From: an actinobacterium LLX17
GTDB taxonomy: Bacteria > Actinomycetota > Actinomycetes > Propionibacteriales > Nocardioidaceae
DNA: 64,000 bases
Reading direction: 5' to 3'
NCBI GenBank assembly: GCA_000471045.1
Contig: KI301992.1
Span: forward strand, 562,346-626,345
Shown here: positions 33,052 through 46,445 of the stretch, piece by piece
Layout: the number at the start of each line of letters is the position of its first letter
Position numbering within the stretch: the first letter of the stretch is position 1
Position numbers and translations under genes: made by a program
Notes under the pieces: generated by a model
Seen by the model: the letters and a program-made list of their open reading frames with translations, nothing else
What the model was told of the DNA's origin: nothing
Database searches by the model: none

Positions 33052-34287
33052 CTAGCTGCGGTCGGCGTGCGAGGGCTCGTGGTCGGGCGCTGCTTCGGTC
33101 GGCGGCGGAGCGAGCCACACCGCGAAGGCCGTCGTGGCCGGCACGGCGAGGACCAGGCCGATGGCGCCGACCAGCGTGCGGACAACCTCCTGCGCGATCT
33201 CCTCGGCCGTGAACACGTCGGCGAGTCCGCGTTGGTAGGCAGTGATGAGCAGCAGCACCGTCATGGCTGACCCGGCGTAGGCGAACACGAGCGTGTAGAC
33301 GCTGGAGGCGATGTGGTCGCGGCCGATGCGCATCGCGGCCGTGAACAGCTGGACCGACCGTGCGGCCGGCTGCAGTGCGCGCATCTCCCACACGATGCTG
33401 GCCTGCGTGACCGTGACGTCGTTGAGGACGCCAAGCCCCGCGATGACCATGCTGGCCGCGACCACTCCCGAGAGGCGCAGGTCGGGCGCGGTGGCCACCA
33501 ACAGGTGGTCGTCCTCCGAGCCGACGCCGGTCAGGCTGGTCCAGTCGGTGGCGAGCAGTCCCGCGACCGCCGTGAAGGCGATGCCGAACAGGGTGCCGAA
33601 CAACGCGGACGTGGTGCGGATGGAGATGCCGTGCGCCAGGTAGAGGACGGAGATCATGATGACCGTCGAGCCGACCACCGCGACGGCCAGCGGTGACTCG
33701 CCCGCCAGCAGGGCCGGCATCACGAAGCGGATGAGCGCGACCATCGTGATGCCGATGCCGAGCAGGGCGAACACGCCGCGCCAGCGGCCCACGAGCGCGA
33801 CCATGACCGCGAACGCCGCGGTGAGCGCCAGCAACGGCATGCCGCGTCGGTAGTCGCGGAACTCGTACGACGGCTCCTGGCCCGGGGGCTCGATGGCCAC
33901 GAGCGTGATCTCGTCGCCCTCGTTCATGCCGGCACCCACGTACCGCGTGGGGTCGAGCACGAACTCGGCGGTGTCACCGCTGTCGTCGAGCGTGGCGGTG
34001 ACGTTGGCGCAGTCGCCGTCGACCTGGGGGATGCTGTCGGGTCCGAGTCCGCCGCTGTTGCAGTCGAACGACTCGACCCCGCTGACCGTGGCATCGACCG
34101 TGCTGACGCCCTCACCGGCGTACGGGTCGAGCCCCTTCGGCACGTCGTCGGACGACGGCCAGAGCACCGCCATGCCAGCGAGTGCGAGGGCGGCGATGAC
34201 AAGCACCGCGACGGTGAGGTTGCGGGCCATCCGGGGTCGGGCGGGCCCCTCGTCGACAGGTCCGTGGCTGTGCGCGTGTGTCACCAT
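33052..34287 (-). CDS. YibE/F family integral membrane protein
   Basis: 411 residues from the ATG at 34287. A His-rich cytosolic start (MVTHAHSHGPVDEG) and one helix at about 26-45 lead to an extracytoplasmic beta domain of about 110 residues with two Cys (FDCNSGG, GDCANV). About seven helices follow, with the family signature GVLNDVTVTQASIVWEMR. YibE/F proteins are thought to be transport-related but have no proven substrate. The frame is open further upstream on this strand, but that part overlaps the divergent phosphotransferase. Confidence 0.85.
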   Translation of the reverse strand: MVTHAHSHGPVDEGPARPRMARNLTVAVLVIAALALAGMAVLWPSSDDVPKGLDPYAGEGVSTVDATVSGVESFDCNSGGLGPDSIPQVDGDCANVTATLDDSGDTAEFVLDPTRYVGAGMNEGDEITLVAIEPPGQEPSYEFRDYRRGMPLLALTAAFAVMVALVGRWRGVFALLGIGITMVALIRFVMPALLAGESPLAVAVVGSTVIMISVLYLAHGISIRTTSALFGTLFGIAFTAVAGLLATDWTSLTGVGSEDDHLLVATAPDLRLSGVVAASMVIAGLGVLNDVTVTQASIVWEMRALQPAARSVQLFTAAMRIGRDHIASSVYTLVFAYAGSAMTVLLLITAYQRGLADVFTAEEIAQEVVRTLVGAIGLVLAVPATTAFAVWLAPPPTEAAPDHEPSHADRS

Positions 34288-34293
34288 GACAGG

Positions 34294-35079
34294 GTGCCAC
34301 GTCCCGACGACGCGACCCGCGAGGAACCGCCGGAGCACCTGCCTGGAGGCTCGGGCGGCGTGTGGAAGGTGGGCCGCACGGTCCGCAGACCCACCGGCCC
34401 CTGGACCCCCGCGGTGCACGAGCTCATGCAGTGGCTCGTCGACCAAGGCCTCGGCGGCGTGCCGCACGTCGGCGGCATCGACGACGACGATCGCGAGATC
34501 GTCTCCTACATCGAGGGCCGCGGCGTCCCCGTCGACGACGAGGTCGTGCTCGACGACGTGCTGGTCGAGGCCGTCACCTGGCTGCGGCAGTACCACGACC
34601 TCGTGGAGTCCTACCGCCCCGACGGACCCCGCACCTGGCGCCAGACCGGCGACGACCCCGTCGAGCTGGAGCCCGGCCAGGTCATCTGCCACAACGACCC
34701 CGGCGCCTACAACTGGATCATCCAGAGTGGCCACTTCGCCGCGATGATCGACTGGGACCTCGCCGGACCCGGTCAGCCGATCGACGACCTCGCCTTCCTG
34801 TGCTGGACCGGCATCCCGCTCTACCGCGACATCGGTGCGGCCGAGACCGCGCGCCGGCTCGACCTTGTGGTCGACGCCTACGCCGAATGGGGTCCGATGA
34901 CGCTGCTGGAGGCCGTCGACCGCCGCATGTCCACGGCCGCCGATCGCATCGCCGCCGGCATCGAGCGCGCCGACCCGGGCATGCTCAACCTCGCCGAGAA
35001 GGGCGAGCCCGACCGCACGCGTCGCCGGGTCGAGGAGTTCCGCGCCCGGATCCCCGCCATCGACGCCGCGCTGGGGTGA
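34294..35079 (+). CDS. Aminoglycoside/choline-kinase-like phosphotransferase
   Basis: 261 residues from the GTG at 34294. A start at 34264 would overlap the divergent yibE-like gene. Kinase-fold hallmarks: Brenner motif VICHNDPGAYNWI (catalytic Asp) and metal-binding MIDWDLAGPGQP. The N-terminal lobe is short (GGVWKVGRTVRRP carries the likely ATP-binding Lys). Small-molecule phosphotransferases of this APH family have varied substrates; resistance cannot be inferred. The intergenic space to the divergent gene is only 6 bp, so each promoter must lie inside its neighbour's coding sequence. Confidence 0.83.
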   Translation: MPRPDDATREEPPEHLPGGSGGVWKVGRTVRRPTGPWTPAVHELMQWLVDQGLGGVPHVGGIDDDDREIVSYIEGRGVPVDDEVVLDDVLVEAVTWLRQYHDLVESYRPDGPRTWRQTGDDPVELEPGQVICHNDPGAYNWIIQSGHFAAMIDWDLAGPGQPIDDLAFLCWTGIPLYRDIGAAETARRLDLVVDAYAEWGPMTLLEAVDRRMSTAADRIAAGIERADPGMLNLAEKGEPDRTRRRVEEFRARIPAIDAALG

Positions 35080-35094
35080 GGTCTCGCACCTGTC

Positions 35095-36312
35095 TCAGGC
35101 GCGGCTCTCGGTCCACGTGAGGAAGCGGTGCAGGAACGCGACGGCCGCCTCGCGCGGGAGCGGGTCGGTGGGGCGGAACTCCACGCCGCCGCGCACCGGC
35201 CAGCCTGCCGTGATGCCGACTGCGGCCAACCACTCGACCTCCCGGGTCTGCGGGTGGTCGAGACTGACGTCCTTGAAACGGGGCTTGCTGGGCATCGTCA
35301 CGTCCGGCGAGCCGGCCATGCGGTGGAGCAGGGCGGCGAACGCCACGCGATCGACCGGCTGATCGGGCACGAGGTCGTCGCCGAGGCCGGTCTCGGCGAC
35401 CTTGACCGACGTCGCGTCGACGAATCGCTGCAGCAGCACCGCGAGGGTGGCGCCGTCGACGGGCTGGTGCGGACCGAACTCCTTCTGGTCGCCGATGAGC
35501 AGGCCCGTCAGGAGACCGGTCTTGACGGCCCACTCGACGTGGTCGAAGAACGGGTGCGAGTTCGGGACGTCCGAGAACGTGGGTTCCTGACCGCGGATGT
35601 GGGTGACGGCCTCGGTGGCCGCTCCGTCGAACACGACCTCGCCGTTCTTGAGCAGGATGCCGCGGTCGCAGAGCTTGGCCACCATGTCGAGGTCGTGGCT
35701 CACGACCACCAGGGTCCGGCCCTCCTCGTGCAGCTGGCGGATGCGCGCCAGGCACTTGCGCTGGAACGGCTCGTCACCGACCGAGAGGATCTCGTCGACC
35801 AGCAGGATGTCGACCTCGGTGTGCACGGCGACCGAGAACGCCAGACGCAGGAACATGCCCGAGGAGTAGTGCTTGACCTCGGTGTCGATGAACTTCTCGA
35901 TCTCGCTGAACTCCACGATGTCGTCGAAGCGCTCGTCGATCTCCTCCTTGGTCATGCCGAGGATGGCCGCGTTGAGGTAGACGTTCTCGCGCCCGGACAG
36001 GTCGGGGTGGAACCCGGCACCGACCTCGATGAGGCCCGCGATGCGACCGCGGGTGCGGATGCTGCCGGCGTCGGGTCGCAGCACGCCGGAGATGAGCTTG
36101 AGCAGGGTCGACTTGCCCGAGCCGTTGAAACCCAGCAGGGCCACGGACTCGCCCGACTCGATCAGGAAGTCGACCCCGCTGAGGGCGTCGAACGTCGAGG
36201 AGATCTGCTTGCCGCGGACCATCGCGACGAACGACTCCTTGAGTGAGTGGGTGTGCCGGAGACGGAACGTCTTGCGCACGCCATCGACCGCGATGGCCGT
36301 GCTTGCGGTCAC
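35095..36312 (-). CDS. Polysaccharide-export ABC ATPase with C-terminal S-layer-homology repeats
   Basis: 405 residues from the GTG at 36312; a TTG at 36330 would overlap the permease. ATPase of the Wzt/TagH group at about 1-245: Walker A LLGFNGSGKSTLLKL, GLIEVGAGFHPDLSGRENVY (Q-loop region typical of this group), signature HYSSGMFLRLAFSVA, Walker B VDILLVDEILSVGDEPF, and VVVSHDLD. From about 250 on there are two to three SLH repeats: TFSDVPNSHPFFDHVEWAVK with FGPHQPVDGATLAVLLQRF, then FKDVSLDHPQTREVEWLAA with FRPTDPLPREAAVAFLHRF. Wzt proteins often carry a C-terminal glycan-recognition domain; an SLH module in that place is unusual. Confidence 0.9.
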   Translation of the reverse strand: MTASTAIAVDGVRKTFRLRHTHSLKESFVAMVRGKQISSTFDALSGVDFLIESGESVALLGFNGSGKSTLLKLISGVLRPDAGSIRTRGRIAGLIEVGAGFHPDLSGRENVYLNAAILGMTKEEIDERFDDIVEFSEIEKFIDTEVKHYSSGMFLRLAFSVAVHTEVDILLVDEILSVGDEPFQRKCLARIRQLHEEGRTLVVVSHDLDMVAKLCDRGILLKNGEVVFDGAATEAVTHIRGQEPTFSDVPNSHPFFDHVEWAVKTGLLTGLLIGDQKEFGPHQPVDGATLAVLLQRFVDATSVKVAETGLGDDLVPDQPVDRVAFAALLHRMAGSPDVTMPSKPRFKDVSLDHPQTREVEWLAAVGITAGWPVRGGVEFRPTDPLPREAAVAFLHRFLTWTESRA

Positions 36313-36313
36313 C

Positions 36314-41311
<4,998 letters not shown>

Positions 41312-41323
41312 GCCCAAATCCTT

Positions 41324-41351
41324 GTCACACGCCGCGGGCGCGGCGTGTGAC
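41324..41351. terminator. Perfect 12-bp hairpin after leuS
   Basis: Inverted repeat GTCACACGCCGC / GCGGCGTGTGAC with a 4-nt loop, 12 bp after the leuS stop and 23 bp before the next start codon. No T-run follows, as is common in high-GC actinobacteria. A terminator for the glf-leuS transcript is likely; an operator for the next gene is the alternative. Confidence 0.65.
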
Positions 41352-41374
41352 GAGGGTCTCGGTAGACTCCCGGT

Positions 41375-42261
41375 ATGGCCACCCGACGTCGGAAGAAGTC
41401 CCCCGCGGGACGCAGCTTCCCCGGCGGTGTCGCGGTCGTCACCGACTCGACGGCCTCGCTGTCCGCGGCGGACGCCGAGCGTGAAGGCATCGTCGTGGTG
41501 CCGCTGCAGGTCGTCGTGGGTGCCGAGTCCTTCACCGAGGGCGTCGACGCGTCGCCGGAGATCATCGCCGCCGCGCTGAAGGAGTACGTCCCCGTCAGCA
41601 CGTCACGACCCAACCCCGACGAGTTCGTCGAGGTCTACCGCCGGCTCGCGGACGAAGGTGCCGAGTCGATCGTCTCGGTGCACCTGTCGAGCCGCATGTC
41701 CGGCACGCTCGACTCCGCGCTGCTGGCCGCCAAGGAGTCGCCGATCCCGGTCTCGGTCGTCGACTCCCGACAGGTCGGCCTGGCCACGGGCTTCGCCGCC
41801 GGCCAGGCGGCCGGCGCCCGCGGCAAGGGCGTCACGGCCGAGGAGGTCGCTGAGATCGCCGCGTCGCCGGCGAGGGGTCCACCGCCCTCATCTACGTCGA
41901 CACGCTCGACTACCTGCGCCGCGGCGGACGCGTGGGTGCCGCAGCGGCGCTGCTCGGCTCGGCGCTGGCGGTCAAGCCCCTGCTGACCATCACCGACGGC
42001 CTGGTCATGCCGCTCGAGAAGGTGCGCACCACCAGCAAGGCCCTGGCGCGCATGGAGGCCCTCGCGTGCGAGGCGTGCGAGGCGTGCGAGGGCTTCGACA
42101 TCGGCGTGCAGCATCTGGCCAACCCCGGCGTCGCGGAGCAGGTGGCCGAACGGCTCGCCTCGACACTCGAGATCGAGTCGGTCCCGGTCGACGAGGTCGG
42201 TGCCGTCATCGGCGCCCATGTCGGGCCGGGCACCGTCGCGGTCACCGTCACCCCGCACTGA
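41375..42261 (+). pseudogene. DegV family fatty-acid-binding protein, frameshifted
   Basis: The N-terminal half (GGVAVVTDSTASLSAADAER, VPVSTSRPNPDEFVEVYRRL, SSRMSGTLDSALLAA, VVDSRQVGLATGFAAGQAA) and the C-terminal half (STALIYVDTLDYLRRGGRVG, LLGSALAVKPLLTITDG, VPVDEVGAVIGAHVGPGTVA) are clear DegV/FakB parts in different frames. The switch falls in the G-run at 41874-41877. One extra G would restore a 295-residue protein. Either the gene is recently inactivated or the base is a sequencing error in a GC-rich homopolymer. DegV/FakB proteins bind fatty acids, in firmicutes for phosphorylation by FakA. Confidence 0.85.
42064..42090 (+). repeat. Three tandem 9-bp units inside degV
   Basis: GCGTGCGAG repeated exactly three times, encoding Ala-Cys-Glu three times in the C-terminal DegV frame (ALACEACEACEGF). 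Cys-rich runs are not typical of DegV proteins. It looks like a recent in-frame expansion. Confidence 0.8.
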
Positions 42262-42363
42262 CCTCGCCCGTTCGTTGTCCACAGTTGGACGGGTCCGCTG
42301 GGTCCGTCCACAGGCCGGCATCTTCGCGCTTCCGTGATCGGGGTCCGCGCCTAGCGTCGAGAC

Positions 42364-43173
42364 GTGCAGCCCGACGAGACCCGAGCCGAGATCGCGCGTC
42401 GTCGCCTCGCGCAGCTCGTCGAGACCTTCGACGCCCGGCTGCCTCCGGATGGCGCCACCAGGGACGTCGAGCCCGCGCCGGCCCAGGAACCCGCAGGTCG
42501 GTCCCGTGAGCCCGAACCCGGCGTCCCGGCCGGTCATCGGGTGGCGAGGCGTGTGCCCCGACGGATCGGCCCGGTGCACGTCCGGGCGGTGGCCGCCGTG
42601 ATCGCGGTGGTGGTGCTGCTCATCGGCTGGCAGGTGGTGTCGGGACGCCCCAGCGCCGCACCTGCGGGTGGATCACCGGGACTCGCCATCGATGCCGGCC
42701 CGTCCAGCGCATCCACCGCTGGGGCCGACACAGCCGCGGGGGAGGAGCTCGTGATCGACGTGGTCGGCCACGTGCACCGCCCCGGCATCGTGATCCTGCC
42801 GCCGGGCTCGCGCGTGCACGAGGCGATCGAGGCTGCGGGCGGGCTCACCGGGCCGGTCGACACCACGGCGCTCAACATGGCCCGCAAGCTCACCGACGGC
42901 GAGCAGATCCTCGTCGGCATTGCCCCGGTCGCCCCGGCAGGAGGAGGGGCCAACCCCGACGCCTCTGGTGCACCCGCGGGCGGGCTGATCAACCTCAACA
43001 CCGCGACCGAGGCCGAGCTCGACGACCTGCCGGGAGTCGGACCCGTCACGGCGGCGTCGATCCTCGAGTGGCGGCAGGAGAACGGGCAGTTCTCCTCGGT
43101 CGACGACCTCCTGGAGGTGCGTGGCATCGGCGAGGCGACGCTCGAGGACCTGCGCGACCACGTGACCGTCTGA
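42364..43173 (+). CDS. comEA: ComEA-type DNA-binding competence protein
   Basis: 269 residues. A cytosolic N-terminus of about 68 residues, one membrane helix (about 72-92), a Ser/Ala/Gly linker, an SLBB domain at about 123-180 (VIDVVGHVHRPGIVILPPGS), and C-terminal tandem HhH (LINLNTATEAELDDLPGVGP, FSSVDDLLEVRGIGEATLED). ComEA binds incoming double-stranded DNA outside the membrane and hands it to ComEC, encoded 1 bp downstream. Confidence 0.94.
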   Translation: MQPDETRAEIARRRLAQLVETFDARLPPDGATRDVEPAPAQEPAGRSREPEPGVPAGHRVARRVPRRIGPVHVRAVAAVIAVVVLLIGWQVVSGRPSAAPAGGSPGLAIDAGPSSASTAGADTAAGEELVIDVVGHVHRPGIVILPPGSRVHEAIEAAGGLTGPVDTTALNMARKLTDGEQILVGIAPVAPAGGGANPDASGAPAGGLINLNTATEAELDDLPGVGPVTAASILEWRQENGQFSSVDDLLEVRGIGEATLEDLRDHVTV

Positions 43174-43174
43174 G

Positions 43175-45451
43175 GTGGTCCACGACGTCCCCACCCATGA
43201 CGTCCGAGCCCTCGACGTCCCATCCCGTCTCACCCGACCCCGGCCTGACCTGCGTCTGGTGCTGCCGGCCGTGGCCTGCTGGGGTGGCGCCGCGTGGTGG
43301 GTCGAGGTCGGGTCCCAGGTCGCGGTGGTCGCGGGTCTCGCGTGCGTCGCAATGGCGGTCCTGGCGCGCAGGCCCGGACTGGTGCTGCTGGCGCTCTGCC
43401 TCGCCGCCGTCGCGGGCACCACGGCGTGGCGCGTGGCGCAGGTCGAGTCCTCACCCGTGCGGCAGTGGGCCGACGAGGCGGTCGTCGTCACGGCGTCGGT
43501 CTCGGTGCGCATCGACGCCCGCGAGTACCGGTCGGCCAGCGGCGCGGGTTCCGTCGTGGGGCTCGACCTGGACCACGTCACGTCGCGCCTCGGCGCCGTC
43601 GACCGCGCCGGGCGCGCGACGGCCTTCGTGCCGACCGACCTCGCCGAGGCGGCCGATCTCGTGGTCGGACGCGAGCTCACGCTCACGGCACGCCTCGCGC
43701 CGGCCGAGGACAGCGCGGAGGTCGCCACCTTGCGGGTGGTCCGCATCGGGGAGGCCAGCGAGGCGGCGTGGTGGTGGGAGGGCAGCGAGCGGGTGCGCGA
43801 CGGGGTCCGACGGTCGGTGGCGGGCCAGCCGACCGAGCCCCGCGGCCTGGTGCCGGCCCTGGTCGCCGGCGACGTCAGCGGCATCACCGAGGAGGTCGAC
43901 GACGACTTCCGGCGCAGCGGACTGACCCACCTCATGGCGGTCTCGGGGACCAACCTCACGATCGTGCTGGCCGCGGTGCTGGGGGTCGCCCGCGCGGCCG
44001 GTTGTCGGCGACGGTGGTGGGGCTGGATCGGCTTGGCGATGGTCGTCGGCTTCGTGCTGGTGGCCCGGCCGGAACCGAGCGTGCTGCGCGCCGCTGCGAT
44101 GGGACTGGCGGGTCTCGCGGCGACGGGCATCGGGGCCCGCGGAGGCGTCCGGGCCCTCTCGCTCGCGGTGCTCGCCCTCGTGCTGCTCGACCCGTGGCTC
44201 GCCCGGAGTCCCGGCTTCGTGCTCTCGGTCTGCGCCACGGCCGGCATCCTCGTGCTGGCACCGCCACTGGTGCGGCGCATGGCGTGGTGTCCCCGGGCGC
44301 TGGCCGTGGCAATCGCGGTGCCGCTCGCTGCGCAGGCGGCCTGCACGCCGGCCTTGGCCGCCCTCAGCGGTGAGGTGTCCCTGGTCGCGGTGATGGCGAA
44401 CCTGCTCGCAGGTCCGCTCGTCGCTCCCACGACGGTGCTCGGCCTGCTCGGCGGGTTGCTGACGCTGGTCGTCCCGGCGCTCGGCACCGTCCTGGGCGTG
44501 GCCGCCTGCTGGTGCGCGCGGTGGATCCTCGCGATCGGGCACGCGGCAGCACGCGCCGAGGGCGCGTCGATCGGCTGGTCGGCGTCGTGGGCCTGGCTGG
44601 TCCTGATCGCGCCGCTCGTCCTGGCGGCGGTGTGGTGGGTGTTGGGGCGGCCCGCGGTGGCCATCACGTCCGTCGTGGTGATGGTGGTGGCCGTCTGGCA
44701 CCCACCGTCATCGGGGTGGCCGCCGGACGACTGGGTGCTCGTCGCGTGCGACGTCGGGCAGGGCGACGGGCTGGTCGTCCGGGCCGGTCCCGAGAGCGCG
44801 GTGGTCATCGACACCGGCCCCGACTCCGCGCCGATCGACCGCTGCCTGTCGCGCCTCGGCATCGACCACGTCGTCGCGCTCGTCATGACGCACGCCGATG
44901 CCGACCACGTGGCCGGCTGGGAAGGCGTCGCGCGGGGGAGGACCGTCGATCAGGTGATCGTGGGTCCGTCCGGTGGGCCCGAGGTGCCCGGCGCCGATCG
45001 TGTGCAGGTGGGCTCGGGGGACGTGCTGCACATCGGAGAGGCGCGGGCGGAGGTGCTGTGGCCCGTCGATCGCACGCCCGTCGGTGAGGACGACCGCAAC
45101 GACGCCAGCCTCGTGCTCATGCTGGAGGTCGACGGCGTCCGGATGCTCCTCGCCGGCGACGTCGAGCCCGTCGCGCAACGCGCGCTTCGGCGCACAGGGG
45201 TCGACTTGCGTGCCGACGTGCTCAAGGTCCCGCACCACGGCAGTCCCCACCAGGACCCGGCCTTCATCGCCGACGCGCAGGCCCGCGCGGCCCTCGTCAG
45301 TGCCGGGGCCGACAACACCTACGGCCACCCCTCGCCCGACACCCTCGACCTGCTTCGCGAGGCGGGCACCGCGTGGTGGCGGACCGACCTGCAGGGTGAC
45401 CTGGCGGTCGTGGTGCGCGACGGCGATCTCTCTGTCCTGACCCGTGACTAG
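43175..45451 (+). CDS. comEC: ComEC/Rec2 DNA-uptake channel protein
   Basis: 758 residues. The GTG start follows the comEA stop by one base. N-terminal helices and an OB-like domain (about 80-200) precede the competence domain with GLTHLMAVSGTNLTIVLA and many helices. The C-terminal metallo-beta-lactamase domain is at about 520-758 (VACDVGQGDGLVVR, VMTHADADHVAGWEG, VLKVPHHGSPHQDPAF). The channel admits single-stranded DNA. The MBL domain is intact, with the HxDxDH motif. No other competence genes are in the window. Confidence 0.95.
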   Translation: MVHDVPTHDVRALDVPSRLTRPRPDLRLVLPAVACWGGAAWWVEVGSQVAVVAGLACVAMAVLARRPGLVLLALCLAAVAGTTAWRVAQVESSPVRQWADEAVVVTASVSVRIDAREYRSASGAGSVVGLDLDHVTSRLGAVDRAGRATAFVPTDLAEAADLVVGRELTLTARLAPAEDSAEVATLRVVRIGEASEAAWWWEGSERVRDGVRRSVAGQPTEPRGLVPALVAGDVSGITEEVDDDFRRSGLTHLMAVSGTNLTIVLAAVLGVARAAGCRRRWWGWIGLAMVVGFVLVARPEPSVLRAAAMGLAGLAATGIGARGGVRALSLAVLALVLLDPWLARSPGFVLSVCATAGILVLAPPLVRRMAWCPRALAVAIAVPLAAQAACTPALAALSGEVSLVAVMANLLAGPLVAPTTVLGLLGGLLTLVVPALGTVLGVAACWCARWILAIGHAAARAEGASIGWSASWAWLVLIAPLVLAAVWWVLGRPAVAITSVVVMVVAVWHPPSSGWPPDDWVLVACDVGQGDGLVVRAGPESAVVIDTGPDSAPIDRCLSRLGIDHVVALVMTHADADHVAGWEGVARGRTVDQVIVGPSGGPEVPGADRVQVGSGDVLHIGEARAEVLWPVDRTPVGEDDRNDASLVLMLEVDGVRMLLAGDVEPVAQRALRRTGVDLRADVLKVPHHGSPHQDPAFIADAQARAALVSAGADNTYGHPSPDTLDLLREAGTAWWRTDLQGDLAVVVRDGDLSVLTRD

Positions 45452-45460
45452 ACTCGCCGC

Positions 45461-46444
45461 GTGGCGACGGTCTTCGGCAGGGTGCTGCTCATCTCGGGCA
45501 ACGCAGAGTTCCTCGCCGAGCGCACTCGCCGTCGCGCGGTGGCCGCCATCGCGGCCGAGTCGCCGGAGTGCGACGTCGCCGAGTCCACGGCCGGTGGCCT
45601 CGGTCCGGGCGAGCTCGTGGGACTCACCAGCCCCTCGTTGTTCAGCTCGGCCAGCGCCGTGGTGCTCACCGAGCTGCAGGACCTGCCCGAGGCCGTGCAC
45701 GGCGAGCTGCTCGAGTACGCCGCGGCTCCCGCCGATGAGGTCGCCCTGGTGCTGGTGCACGGAGGCGGTGCGAAGGGCCGAGGCCTGCTCGACAAGCTGC
45801 GCAAGCTGCCCGCCGTCACCGAGGCCAAGCACGAGGCGCCCAAGTACGAGCGCGACCACGTCAGCTGGGTGCGCGGCGAGGTCCGCGACCTCGGCTCCAC
45901 GATCGACGAGCCCGCAGCCACCGTGCTGGTCACCGCCGTGGGCCTCGACCTGCGCGCCCTCGCCGGTGCCGCCGACCAGCTGGTCTCCTCGGTGCCCGAG
46001 GGCTCCCCGGTCACGCAGGACGTCGTCCGACGCTACTTCGGCGGCCGCGCCGACGTGCGGGGCTACGAGATCGCCGACGCCGCCCTCGACGGCCGGCTCG
46101 ACCTCGCGGTCGAACGGCTGCGCTGGGCCCTGGCCACCAAGGTGGCCCCGGTGGTGATCGTCTCGGCGGTCGCGTCAGGCCTGCGTCAGCTGGTGCGGCT
46201 CGCCACGGCCCCGCAGGGGCTGCGTGACCAGCAGCTGGCCGCGCACGTGGGGGCGCCGCCGTTCAAGATCTCGGCCCTGCGCCGCCAGCTGCAGAGCTGG
46301 GACCCCGAGGGGTTGTCCGCAGCGCTCGCGGCGGTCGCCCAGGCCGACCTCGACGTCAAGGGCGCCACGGCCGATGCGTCCTACGCCACCGAGCGCATGG
46401 TGCTGCGCGTCGCCTCGCAACGCCGTCGTCCGCCGCGAGGCTGA
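45461..46444 (+). CDS. holA: DNA polymerase III subunit delta
   Basis: 327 residues from GTG. AAA+-like fold without Walker motifs, typical of HolA: LLISGNAEFLAERTRRRAVA, LTSPSLFSSASAVVLTELQD, ALVLVHGGGAKGRGLLDKLR, AGAADQLVSSVPEGSPVT, and YFGGRADVRGYEIADAALDG. The delta subunit opens the beta clamp in the clamp-loader complex. It lies between comEC and rpsT, the usual actinobacterial order. Confidence 0.95.
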   Translation: MATVFGRVLLISGNAEFLAERTRRRAVAAIAAESPECDVAESTAGGLGPGELVGLTSPSLFSSASAVVLTELQDLPEAVHGELLEYAAAPADEVALVLVHGGGAKGRGLLDKLRKLPAVTEAKHEAPKYERDHVSWVRGEVRDLGSTIDEPAATVLVTAVGLDLRALAGAADQLVSSVPEGSPVTQDVVRRYFGGRADVRGYEIADAALDGRLDLAVERLRWALATKVAPVVIVSAVASGLRQLVRLATAPQGLRDQQLAAHVGAPPFKISALRRQLQSWDPEGLSAALAAVAQADLDVKGATADASYATERMVLRVASQRRRPPRG

Positions 46445-46445
46445 C

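Noticed and set aside
32892..34734. Long minus-strand frame giving a 560-residue version of the YibE/F protein
   Set aside because: The first 149 codons have no family similarity and overlap the divergent phosphotransferase. The ATG at 34287 gives a normal YibE/F protein.
42061..42090. Cys-Glu repeats considered as a metal-binding motif
   Set aside because: They lie downstream of a frameshift in degV and are perfect 9-bp DNA repeats, so replication slippage explains them better.
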